NCBI RefSeq assembly: GCF_029168945.1
Contig: NC_083605.1
Location: forward strand, 39,321,280-39,385,279
From: Cannabis sativa
Taxonomy: Eukaryota > Streptophyta > Magnoliopsida > Rosales > Cannabaceae
DNA length: 64,000 bases
Direction: 5' to 3'
The notes beneath the pieces are model-generated. The model was not told the DNA's origin. It searched no databases and saw nothing but the letters and a program-made list of their open reading frames with translations. Positions 11,749 through 21,500 of the stretch are shown one piece after another. Position numbers and translations under genes: made by a program. Position 1 is the stretch's first letter, and the number at the start of each line of letters is the position of its first letter.

Positions 11749-13599
11749 TGTTGGGTTTTATGCCCTAAATAAAACTCATTTCATATAATCAGATTTACTT
11801 ATTAATAAAGATTAGAAATAACATTTTATATTGCATGGTTCACATGATTTATTTCATGATTATAGGTATATAATGTATGAATTCTTTTTAAGTCCAGAAC
11901 ATATGAGTTGGTTAAAGATTATAGTGTTGTCAGCACAGTGGAATATAATCTTTATTATATGTTCAAAAGTTGATTTCCTGATTTGTCAAAACACTGGATT
12001 TAGACTGACATGGTATAATCAGCGATAGGTATTCTTACACCTTGGAAAAGTGTTATGTCCTTTCCAGGACATTGGCAAAGTTTACCAGTATCGGATGTAT
12101 GGAGTATACATCGGAAGGGACCGATATTGAACTTTGATTAGATATATTTAAATTTACCGTAATATCTATTCAATTCAATATCACCTATTGATCCTAGATC
12201 AAATGATCTTAATCCTAATACGGTTAGGTTCAATCTCAAGAGTGTTACTCGTGTTCTTTGATTTGTTAGTTAAGCCTACTTCTGGGTCAGGGTGATACGT
12301 ACATTTTGGGAACACGGTAATGCAATTGAGTGGGAGCGCTAACATAAATATGGAATCTATAGTTTCTATTTGGAAAATAAAAAATAAAGAATAATTTCCT
12401 TCGAGCTTAACCAAACGAAGATAAATGGTAGAGATCTCGTTTCAGTTAGCTGAAATATCCTTTATACAGGGTTAAGTGTTTCAAGGATAAAATACATTGT
12501 AGGGTGTTACGGTAATTTAATCCCTTTACAGTGTAAATCATCTATATAGAGGATCATTGATCACATTAGGGTTATAACAATGTATAACTAATGACGTGTC
12601 TATATCATGGAACATATAGAGCGTTCTATATGACTGAGAGTGCAATTGCAAGTTCTAAGTGTGGATTCAATGAGGAATTAATAAGTTAGGGAATTTACTT
12701 GGTAAATTCGGTTCAACTTATTGGAAGCTCGGTTATATAAACCCATGGTCCCCATACTAGTTGAGACCATACTGCTTGTAAGACTCAGTTAATTGATTTT
12801 AATTAATCAATTAAAATTCTAAAAGTTAGACTATGTCTACTTTATGAATTTTCACTAAGCAAGGGCGAAATTGTAAAGAAAAGAGATTTTAGGTTTATTT
12901 ATTGATTAAGAGAGTTTATATGTCTAAATTAATAAATATATTGAATGGAAATATTATTTAATAATTATTTCCAAGTTATTAAATAATTCGAATTGGCATT
13001 TAAAAGGTTAAATTGGAAAATTGGCATTTTCGAGAAAATAGGAATGGAAAATAACAAAATGGGAAAGTTGCAAAGTGAGGCCCAATCCCTTTGTATGGCT
13101 GGCCCTATGCATAGGAAATTCCATTTGTAGTTTCCATTATTTTAATGCCATACAATTCTAACCTAAACCTAGAGGGTTTTCTATAAATAGAAAGTGTTGG
13201 CTTGAGGAAACACACACACATCTTTGATCACTTTGTTTCTCTCAGAAAATGCCTCACACGCCTCTCTCTCTTTTCTTCTCTCTAAATTTCGAAACCTTTG
13301 AGTGAATGAGTAGTGCCCACGCACATCAAGTGGTATCTCAATCATAGTATGTAAGACTACGGAAATTCTGCATCAAAGAAGGAGAAAATAAGATCCAGGT
13401 TCAGATCTTTGTGATGCTCTGCTACAGAAAGGAATCAAGGGCTACAGATCTGAATGGAAGGAGTCATATTATTCCGCTGCACCCACTGTAAGATTTTCTA
13501 ACTTTATATGTGTTTATTTTCATTGTTTTAGAATTCATATTTGGTTGTTAATCCAACATACATGATAGTAAATAGATCCTGGTAAAATAATTTCCAACA
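11749..13599 (+). repeat. Copia-B 3' LTR, complete (subfamily I)
   Basis: Starts TGTTGGGTTTTATG right after the polypurine tract and ends TTTCCAACA; 1851 bp. TATA box CTATAAATAG at 13181-13190, then a CT-rich leader. The next base starts CACTA-type sequence, not a primer-binding site, so this is a 3' LTR. Its partner is not in the window unless it is the LTR at 400-1482. Confidence 0.85.
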
Positions 13600-15168
13600 A
13601 TTGGTTCTTAGGAAAGAACCGACGTCATAGGGTTTACATAAACACTTGTATGTCTTCTTCTTCTTCTGCACTTCTTCTTCTTCCCACGATAACCAGCAGC
13701 CACTAGACCTCCTGAAAACCCACGAACCCCCTATCTCCCTCATTTCTTCACCATTTCATCCCATTTTCATTTTTTCTATTTTCAATATCTAATCCCATAC
13801 ACAAAAAAGTTTTGTTTTTTCACCCATTTGCACTGTACCCGAACCTATTTTAGAAAAAGGTGGTGGTATAACTCCGGCTACTGATTTTAGCAGAGAAAAC
13901 GTTGAATCTCAACGTCCATTAAGGTATAAATATGCTTTCTATTCTTTTTATTAATGTACATTGGTATTATTTTGTTTTTGTAAATTTTTTTGGGATTTTT
14001 TTATTTTATTAATATTATATTGCGTGTGTGCTATAGGTGGCTGGATTTTTATCGTAATTTATTGTCGGATTGCGTTTATAAGGTAAATATTTATTAACTT
14101 GATATATAATTTGTATATATTTTGTAATTTATTATTGAATATGTGTTTATATATTGTGTATATATATTGTGTATATACTATTTGTGTATTTTGTGTGATT
14201 GTATGGTATATATATTTGCTGTGAATGAGAATGAGGTAGTAGGGATTTAATTTGTTTAGAATTAATGTTCTTAAAATTATGTTAGTGTGATATATAATTG
14301 ATTATATATGTATACGTATATGTTATTTTTAATAAAAATTAACAATAGAATTTAGTAACTAGTAACTTGTTACATTTTTTAATAATTAGGAAGTAATTTA
14401 ATAATTAAAATTTTAATTTTATTGTATATTGCATTATATTATAGGTTGTGAGCTAATATTTGAGGTTCAACATATTTCGGTGTTGATAGAATTTTAACGT
14501 GCAATAGGTATATCCATTCACTAACTTTTTGTTATTATAATTAAGTATCAATGCATGCTTAGTGGAGTTTTAATATCTTAAATATTCATCCGTAGTGAAG
14601 TAGGTTTTGCGAATATATATACTATAGTCTGATGGGTGGAGAAATTTTGTATTGTTTATGTTATTTTGTTTGTTTTGTATTTTTATATTTGTTTTGTTTT
14701 TTACTTTAGGCACCTTTTAAAAATTTTGAGAACGTCCAATTACAGTCGTTATGCTGTCAAAATTTCGTTAGAATAGAATAAATTTTAATTAAAAAATGTA
14801 ACTATTAAAGGAAAAGTACATAACATAAATAACTAGTTAATTACTCACTAGCTGGAGGAAATTAGGTGACATAACACATTTATATAAACTTTACAATTAT
14901 AAATGACAAACCAAACAAATGAATGGATTCACTTTAGGAAAAGTCATTCCAATTCTACTAACATTCCAATCAACGAAACACTATCCTAGTTAGTTAATTA
15001 AAACTTTTACAACTTAATAACATGAACCAAACTAAAACAATAATTTTAGTAATGTATAAATCAATATGAATTAATTGTGATAAACCTAGTTAGTTACATT
15101 GTGTAATTAGTAACTAGTTATAATTAGTTACTAAATACTAAATTTGTTTGGTATTTGTTATTGATAAA
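13600..15168 (+). other. 5' region of CACTA-type element, no gene seen
   Basis: The first bases contain GGTTCTTAGGAAAGAACC, a short inverted repeat followed by GACGTCATAGG, resembling CACTA subterminal sequence; a smaller CACTA fragment at 51241-51262 has the analogous GGTTGTGTAACCCGACGTAA. The terminal CACTA bases themselves are not present, presumably lost or displaced by the copia LTR. A CTTCTT-rich tract (13651-13690) and possible splice sites (AAG/GTATAA at 13923, AAG/GTAAAT at 14080) suggest a transcribed leader. 14524-14790 is one copy of a direct repeat also found at 57238-57466. Confidence 0.45.
14524..14790 (+). repeat. Direct repeat, copy 1 (upstream of TNP2)
   Basis: Shares with 57238-57466 the blocks TTAGTGGAGTTT, GTGAAGTAGGTTTTGCGAAT and CAATTACAGTCGTTRTGCTG in the same order and spacing. 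Copy 1 lies about 380 bp before the transposase relic; copy 2 lies immediately before the ULP1-like gene. Confidence 0.75.
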
Positions 15169-16010
15169 TCATGGATGCGTGAGGAGAGAGACACGCTGCG
15201 ATTTCAAGTAGGGTTCAATGGGTTTTTAGAGTTTTTCTTATGAATTCTAAAAATATCGAAGGTATTCATTGTCCGTGTGTAGATTGTTGTAATGGATCTA
15301 AATGAAATAGTACAATAATTAAGGACCATGTGTATTTAAGAGGTTTCAATAGAAGTTATACTACTTGGTATTGGCATGGCGAAAACTTATCTGATGAAAC
15401 ATATCCATTAGGAAAGCGGGGGGTAGATGATATCGAGGGTAATGATTTCGATGATCATCCATTGGACTTGCTTAACGAAGCACAGGAGGAATTTCTTAAT
15501 GATCCTAAAAAATTCGATAATTTTCTAAGTGATGCTGATAAACCCCTATTCGATGGTTTTACAAAACTATGATTACCAACAATTGTAAAGTTTTACAACA
15601 TAAAAGTAGAAAATAGAGTGAGCGATAAATGTTTTACTCAATTTTTAGCTACTTTTAAAGATATCTTATTATTTGACAACTGCTTCCCGGAATCTACATA
15701 TGAAGTTCAAAAACGTTCAATTTCATAGGATTGAAGTATGAAAAAATGCATGCATGTCCGAACGATTGTATTTTATATCGTAAGGAATATGCAGGATTAT
15801 TGCCCGACTTATGGTTTATCCAGCCATAAAGTAAACAAGAGTAGGAAGAGTAGGAAACTTATCCCCAAAAAAGTGATGTGGTACATGCCTTTGATTCCGC
15901 GACTGAAATGTTTATATCGTAGTGCAGAACATTCTGAAAATTTGATTTGGCATGACACCAAGAGAGTGAAAGATGGAAAACTCAGACATCCTGAAAATTC
16001 CCAAGCTTAG
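15169..16010 (+). pseudogene. CACTA TNP2 transposase, N-terminal part
   Basis: Begins with the transposase-associated domain (Pfam Transpos_assoc type): SWMREERDTLRF at 15169, a frameshift near 15240, then IHCPCVDCCN with its Cys cluster, a stop TGA at about 15303, and DHVYLRGFNRSYTTWYWHGE ending at about 15380. An acidic linker ending DADKPLFDGFTKL (to 15572) and, after another break, ACPNDC-like and CPTYGLSSHKVN segments (15738-15850) follow. Next come KVMWYMPLIPRLKCLYRS and NLIWH (15880-15955), all hallmarks of TNP2 (Transposase_21). It ends at LRHPENSQA and TAG 16008-16010. The rest of the catalytic domain is missing: only 50 bp separate this from the DUF4218-like segment. Confidence 0.85.
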
Positions 16011-16059
16011 AAAATCTAGCACCTAAAAAGAAAGGTGAACAATTATAATTGTCTCTTGC

Positions 16060-16716
16060 TTGTTTCACTTTGTCCAAAAAGGAAAAAAAATAGTTTGTAA
16101 ATCATTTGCAAATATGAAAGTACCCGATGGTTACTCGTCTAACATCAAAAACTTGGTAAATGAGGCTGAATTGAAACTAATGGGTCAGAAATCACATGAT
16201 TGCCATGCGTTAATGCAACATCTACTTCCAATTGCCATTAGATCAGTCCTGCAAAAAAATGTTAGAGAGTGTTTGACACATGTTTACATTTTCTTTAATA
16301 AGTTGTGTGAGAAGGAATTAGAATTGGATAAGTTAGATGCATTACATGAACATGTAGTGAAAACATTGTGCAACCTGGAAAAAAAATTTCTGCCATCTTT
16401 TTTCGACTTCATGATACATTTAATGGTTCATCCAGTGAGAGAAGCAAGGTTGTGTGGGCCGGTATGGGCGAGATGGATGTATCCATTTAAAAGAACTATG
16501 AAGGTAGTTAAAAGTTATATGTGTAATCACTATCGGCTAAAAGCATCTATGGTTAAGTGCTACATATCTGAAGAGGTTGTGGAATTTTGCTTAGAGAACA
16601 TGGCCAGAGTTGAGGAAATAGGAATTAGCAAACCAAGAGCTGACCCAGATGAGGTTGATAGAGGATTAAAGGGGAAAAAGACAATGGAGACAGTGTCCAA
16701 GCTTGAACTAGATTAA
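16060..16716 (+). pseudogene. CACTA TNP2 transposase, DUF4218 segment
   Basis: A continuous 218-codon open frame with the order of motifs seen in the DUF4218 part of TNP2 proteins: KVPDGYSSNIKNLVN, LMGQKSHDCHALMQHLLPIA, then FFNKLCEKEL, LCNLEKKFLPSFFDFMIHL, GPVWARWMYPFKRTMKVVKS, and EEVVEFCLENM. Beyond the stop (TAG/TAA near 16714) the frame still encodes NNTAEVHPYIT, the usual continuation, right up to the Cassandra insertion at 16768. The remaining part of the gene resumes at 56254. The long open frame suggests this decay is fairly recent, but the catalytic core upstream is deleted. Confidence 0.85.
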
Positions 16717-16767
16717 GCTCAGTAAGTCGTGATGAACAATACTGCCGAGGTTCATCCATATATAACA

Positions 16768-17187
16768 TGTGACAGTCAGTAGTCCCATGATCCGTAAGGG
16801 GAAATACCGGGTAAGCTGTGCAATCCCACATCGCCTGGGGAAGGTCAAGTGGGATGATTATGAGACTGTGTAGGTATGGGACTACACAGTTGAAGAGGGC
16901 TTAAATGGATTGATTGGTACTACCTATATCAACAAGGTGCATCTTGTTTTTTGGTAGCCCATCACGAAAAAACTCCACAGTTAAGCGTGCTTGGCTTGGA
17001 GCAAATTTCAGGATGGGTAACCTCCTAAAAGCGTGCGAGTGAGGACAAAGCACGCTGGAAACACTCGTGTTGGTCTGTAGGATCAATCATCAGTCCATGA
17101 AGCAACCAGAGTAACGTACTCGTGTATAAGAGCCATTCATTCCGTGGGTGTAAGGGCCCAATGGAGGCTTGAAGCGGGAGCATTACA
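16768..17187 (+). repeat. Cassandra 5' LTR, intact
   Basis: 420 bp, TGTGACAGTC...GAGCATTACA, followed by the primer-binding site. Compared with the 3' LTR it lacks 13 bp after the 5S-like region (GAAGTTTTCCCAG type segment) and differs by scattered substitutions. Confidence 0.9.
16916..17031 (+). other. 5S rRNA-like segment in Cassandra 5' LTR
   Basis: Matches plant 5S rRNA from its 5' third onward: CCCATCA then ACTCC.CAGTTAAGCGTGCTTGG (box A region 16979-16994) and GGATGGGTAACCTCC (box C region, from 17011). Box A is intact; box C carries A where the 5S consensus has G (GGATGGGTGACC). It is embedded in an LTR and truncated, so it is not a functional 5S gene. Confidence 0.85.
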
Positions 17188-17189
17188 AA

Positions 17190-17202
17190 TGGTATCAGAG
17201 CC
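17190..17202 (+). promoter_or_regulatory. Cassandra primer-binding site (tRNA-iMet)
   Basis: TGGTATCAGAGCC lies two bases after the LTR end and is the standard initiator-methionine tRNA primer site. Confidence 0.9.
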
Positions 17203-17219
17203 TTGACCTAGCTGGAAGC

Positions 17220-18067
17220 TGTTGGGTTTTATGCCCATAAATAAAACTCATTTCAATATAATCAGATTTACTTATTAATATAGATCAGAAATAACATTTA
17301 ATGTTGCATGGTTCACATGATTTATTTCATGATTATATGTACATAATGTATGAATTCATCTGAAACCCTTTTCACATACTTGATCCTGTCTATTGTGCTG
17401 TCAACACATTGGAAAGTAAACATGACTATGTGAATAAAGTTTCCTAGATTTATCAGACACATGGTTTTACTGATATGATAATCTACAACAAGAGTTTACT
17501 TGCATTTGGAGAAATGCTATGTTCTTTCCAGAGGATTGGTTAAAGTAAAGCTCAGGTTGGATGCATGGAGTATGCATCGGAAGGGACCGATATTGAACTT
17601 TGACTTAGATTTATTAAACTTACCGTAATATCTATTCAAGTCAATATCGCCTAGTTGATCCTAGATCAAATGATCTTAATCCTGTTATGATTAGGCTCAA
17701 TCTCAAGAGGCTATTCGTGTTCTTTGATTTGTTAGTTAAGCCTACTTTTGGGTCAGGGTGATACGTACATTTTGGGAACACGGTAGTGCAATTGAGTGGG
17801 AGCGCTAACATAAACATGGAATCTATAGCTTCTATATGGCAAATTGTAAGTAAAGGATGATCTCCTTCGAGCTTGAGCAAACGAAATTAAATGGTGGAGA
17901 TCTCATTTCACATAAGCTAAAATATCATTTAGACGGGGTTAAGTGTTTTAAGGATAAAATACATGGTAGGGTGTAACGGTAATCTAATCCCTTTACAGTG
18001 TAGATCATTCATATAGAGGATCATTGATCAAATTAGAATTATAACAATGGAAAACTAATGATGTGTC
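17220..18067 (+). repeat. Copia-1 5' LTR, left piece
   Basis: First 848 bp of the LTR, up to ATGTGTC, where Copia-2 is inserted. Continues at 37543. Confidence 0.9.
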
Positions 18068-18475
18068 TGTTGGGTTTTATGCCCTAAATAAAACTCATTT
18101 CAATATAATCAGATTTACTTATTAATATAGATCAGAAATAACATTTAATATTGCATGGTTCACATGATTTATTTCATGATTATATGTATATAATGTATGA
18201 ATTCATCTGAAACCCTTTTCACATACTTGATCCTTTTTATTATGTCGTCAACACATTGGAAAGTAAACATGACTATGTGAATAAACTTTCCTAGATTTAT
18301 CAAACACAGGGTTTTACTGATATGATAATCTACAACAGAGTTTACTTGCATTTGGAGAAGTGCTATGTTCTTTCCAGAGCATTGGTTAAAGTAAAGCTTA
18401 GGTTGGATGCATAGAGTATGCATCGGAAGGGACCGATATTGAACTTTGACTTAGATTTATTAAACTTACCGTAAT
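18068..18475 (+). repeat. Copia-2 5' LTR, left piece
   Basis: First 408 bp of the LTR, ending in GTAAT (18471-18475), the target duplication of the gypsy insertion. Continues at 27802. Confidence 0.9.
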
Positions 18476-20719
18476 TGTAACACCCTAACTATCTTAGGCG
18501 TATTACGTGATTTTTAAACGTACTGTGCAGCTCGTTGCTAATCAACGAGGTTTATGGAAAAACGTGATTAATTAAAATTTTGCTTTTTCATTAAACTTAT
18601 AAACCATTTTACAAAAAGTCTCGGGATCCCGATTTATAAAAATATTTACAAACGTTTTAACTGTTCAACTTTTACATCAAAATAAAGTCGTCTAACGACA
18701 GTTACAAAAATCTCAGCCCTGCTGTCCCGAGGATCGTACGCTCCAGGCCTAACCGCCCCGACATGTACAATCTCATATGCTCGGTCACGGTCCATCAGCT
18801 ACAGCCTTGCCTTTACCTACACATGAACGTAAACTGTGAGTCGACAGACTCAGTAAGAAAAGCATAATAATATCATACATAAAACTGACTGCCGTGTCCA
18901 ACACGATACTGAGTCCCGCTACTGCCATGTCCAACATGGTACTGAGCACTACTGCCATGTCCAACATGGTACTGAGTTTTGAACGTTCAGGGGACGGTAC
19001 TATTGACAAGTATCCTCCTGATCGGTCGAACCGGTCATACTCCGGCTGCTGGTCATACTCCAGCCTGTACCGACGGGATAGGTCAATAGCACTGAACCAC
19101 CAACCAAGTGTCAGCCTGATCGGTCGAACCGGTCATACTCCGGCTGCTGGTCATACTCCAGCCTGTACCGACGTGACAGGGTTGGGTGGTTCGAAGCCTA
19201 AATACATATCTAATGTAATCTAACAGGCTTCCTACATGCACGCTAAACATGTAATCTACATATGCATACTGTTATACTAATCTTACCTGGATTCCGATTT
19301 CAGGTGTGCCGGTCAACCTGACTGGAACTGAAGCTGAACGGCGGATTACTGGCTCCTAAACCATAAAAATCACAACGCTATAAGTGACACGCTAAATCAC
19401 TTCCCGGGGACTAAAACTCGAAACTAAAAGTTTCCCTATCGATAAAAAGCATGGCAATACCCCTAAAAACCCAAAAACGAGGAAAACTAGGGTTCTGAAA
19501 AATCCCCCAACCGGCAGACCGGTTGCCCAACCGGAATTCCGGTTCTGGGAAATTCTGAACCCCCATCCGGAATTCCGGATGCTCAACCGGAATTCCGGTT
19601 CCTCGCAGGCAGCAACCAAAAATTCCATAACTTGACCAATTCGACCCCAATTGGTCCCAAACTTTCCAGACCTGCTCTATATGTCCCAAATAACATTTCT
19701 AAAGCATCAAACCTACCCAGAAACCACATACACAAAAATCACCATTGGAGCTCAAGCTTTGAGTTCCAAACTCAAGCTTGAGCAAATCCAACTAAACAAG
19801 CAATCCACTAGCTTAATTCACCTTAAACTAGCATAATATTACCTCAGAAAACATTTAGAAACAACAACAACATCACAGAACAGAATCACAACATTTTCCT
19901 TCCAAAATTCATACTTTTGCAAAGAAAACTCAAGGCTTTAACAATCTAACCTACATGCTTCTAACATAGCTTAACTCATTTCAAATTAACATGCTTACAC
20001 CACAGAAATCAACCACAGAATCACAGCAACAACATTATATCCAAAACATGCATGCATTTCATCAAATTTACTTAAAACTCAAGAAAACACAAGAGGAAGT
20101 TCTAAGAGATCACACCTTGATTTGATTACACAAAGATGAGATGAAAATCACAAGAATTGGAGGAGAAAAATCCCTGCCCTAGCAGCCAACACCAAGCCGA
20201 AAAGAGGGAGGAAGAGAGAGCTTTGAGTGTTTTGTAATTTCTTTTAAAAATTTGACTAAGTGTTCAAGTGAAAGAAAAATTGGATTTTAAAGCATATAAC
20301 ACTTCATTTCAGCCACAATTATTATTTAAAAATAAACATTTAATCCATTTATTAAATCATATAAGACAAAACACTAATGGGGCAAAAAGACCATTTTGCC
20401 CCTTCACCATAAAATCATGAAAATCAAACTAAAGGGGTATTTTTGGGACATTCTAAATTCCCGGCCATTCCCGACATTCCCAATGTCTAAAACCCGTCCC
20501 CAAAATACTAACATACTAAGTTGTGATTTCTACTGAGCCAAACGCCGCGTTCCAAAATACCGGACACCGGAAATGCGAAATATAAAAGCTACTGATAACA
20601 TACTCATGCATATCTGAATTCCATAAATATCCATAATAAATTATTTAAATGGCTATAAATAATTTCATGATTGAACATAAACAACTGCTAATTTCCAAAT
20701 TAACTAAGCGGGCTTTACA
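18476..20719 (-). repeat. Gypsy 3' LTR (left copy)
   Basis: 2244 bp, TGTAACACCC...GGCTTTACA on the plus strand. Contains a minisatellite of about 30 bp units with the inverted repeat CCATGTCCAACATGG (18889-18975), two copies of a GC-rich module with CGGTCGAACCGGTC (19018-19075 and 19114-19175), and three CCGGAATTCCGG palindromes at 19531, 19567 and 19587. Confidence 0.95.
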
Positions 20720-20737
20720 ACTATTCCCCCCTTAAAA
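20720..20737 (-). promoter_or_regulatory. Gypsy polypurine tract
   Basis: Reading on the minus strand, AAGGGGGGAATAGT abuts the 3' LTR start. The pol stop codon TAG (20721-20723) lies inside it, one base from the LTR. Confidence 0.85.
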
Positions 20738-21500
20738 GGATTTCGTCCCCGAAATCTAACCTGAATAACTCTGGAAATTGAGCTCGCATATCTGATTCTA
20801 GCTCCCAGGTGGCTTCTTCCACCTTACTGTTTCTCCAGAGAACCTTGACCAACGCTATGGTCTTATTCCGAAGGACTTTATCCTTTCTATCCAGGATCTG
20901 CACTGGCTGTTCCTCATAGGACATATCTGACTGAAGCTGAAGACTCTCATAACTGAGTATATGAGAGGGGTCCGAAACGTATTTTCTCAACATTGAGACA
21001 TGAAATACGTTGTGCACTGCTGATAAAGCTGGAGGCAATGCTAACCGATATGCCACTTGACCTATCTTCTCGAGAATCTCGAAAGGTCCTGTAAATCTAG
21101 GGCATAACTTGCCTCTTTTCCCGAAACGTTTAATCCCCTTCATCGGAGATACTCGCAAAAACACATGGTCCCCTACTCGGAACTCAACATCCCTACGTTT
21201 CGGATCTGCGTAACTCTTCTGTCTGCTCTGTGAGGCAAGCATTCTAGCTTTAATCTTTTCTATCGCCTCATTGGTCCGCTGTACTGACTCAGGACCTAAA
21301 TACTTCCTCTCCCCTGTCTCATCCCAGTGGATAGGGGATCTACACTTCCTACCGTACAACAGTTCATAGGGTGCCATCCCTATCGTACTTTGATAACTGT
21401 TGTTGTACGAAAATTCTATTAACGGTAGATATTTGCTCCATGAACCCTCAAAGTCCATAACACAGGCTCTCAACATATCCTCCAATATCTGAATTGTCCT
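20721..21500 (-). pseudogene. Gypsy integrase C-terminal part with chromodomain-like tail
   Basis: Second half of pol, separated from the first by the stop at 21501-21503 and otherwise in the same frame. It begins with the end of the integrase core (EDMLRACVMDFEGSW...FSYNNSYQSTIGMAPYELLYGR), continues through the GPFEILEKIGQVAYRLALP and LSAVHNVFHVSMLRKY motifs of the integrase C-terminal domain, and ends with a chromodomain-like segment (PVQILDRKDKVLRNK, VKVLWRNSKVEEATWELESD) as in Tekay/Del. Chromodomain-type tails are thought to direct integration to chromatin. It terminates inside the polypurine tract. Confidence 0.9.

Noticed and set aside
16916..17031. 5S rRNA gene
   Set aside because: It is only partial, has promoter-box changes, and sits inside a Cassandra LTR with a matching second copy at 55964-56092.
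17641..17880. Minus-strand ORF of 79 codons repeated in several copia LTRs (also 27818, 36060, 47582), and an 84-codon one at 18169, 35742, 47264 and 62712
   Set aside because: They recur because the LTRs are similar. Substitutions among copies are not obviously synonymous, no family is recognised, and they lie antisense in the LTR. A dN/dS test over many copies could reopen this.
18889..18975. CRISPR-like short direct repeats
   Set aside because: The units are contiguous tandem repeats without unique spacers, inside an LTR and duplicated in the partner LTR, in a plant genome.
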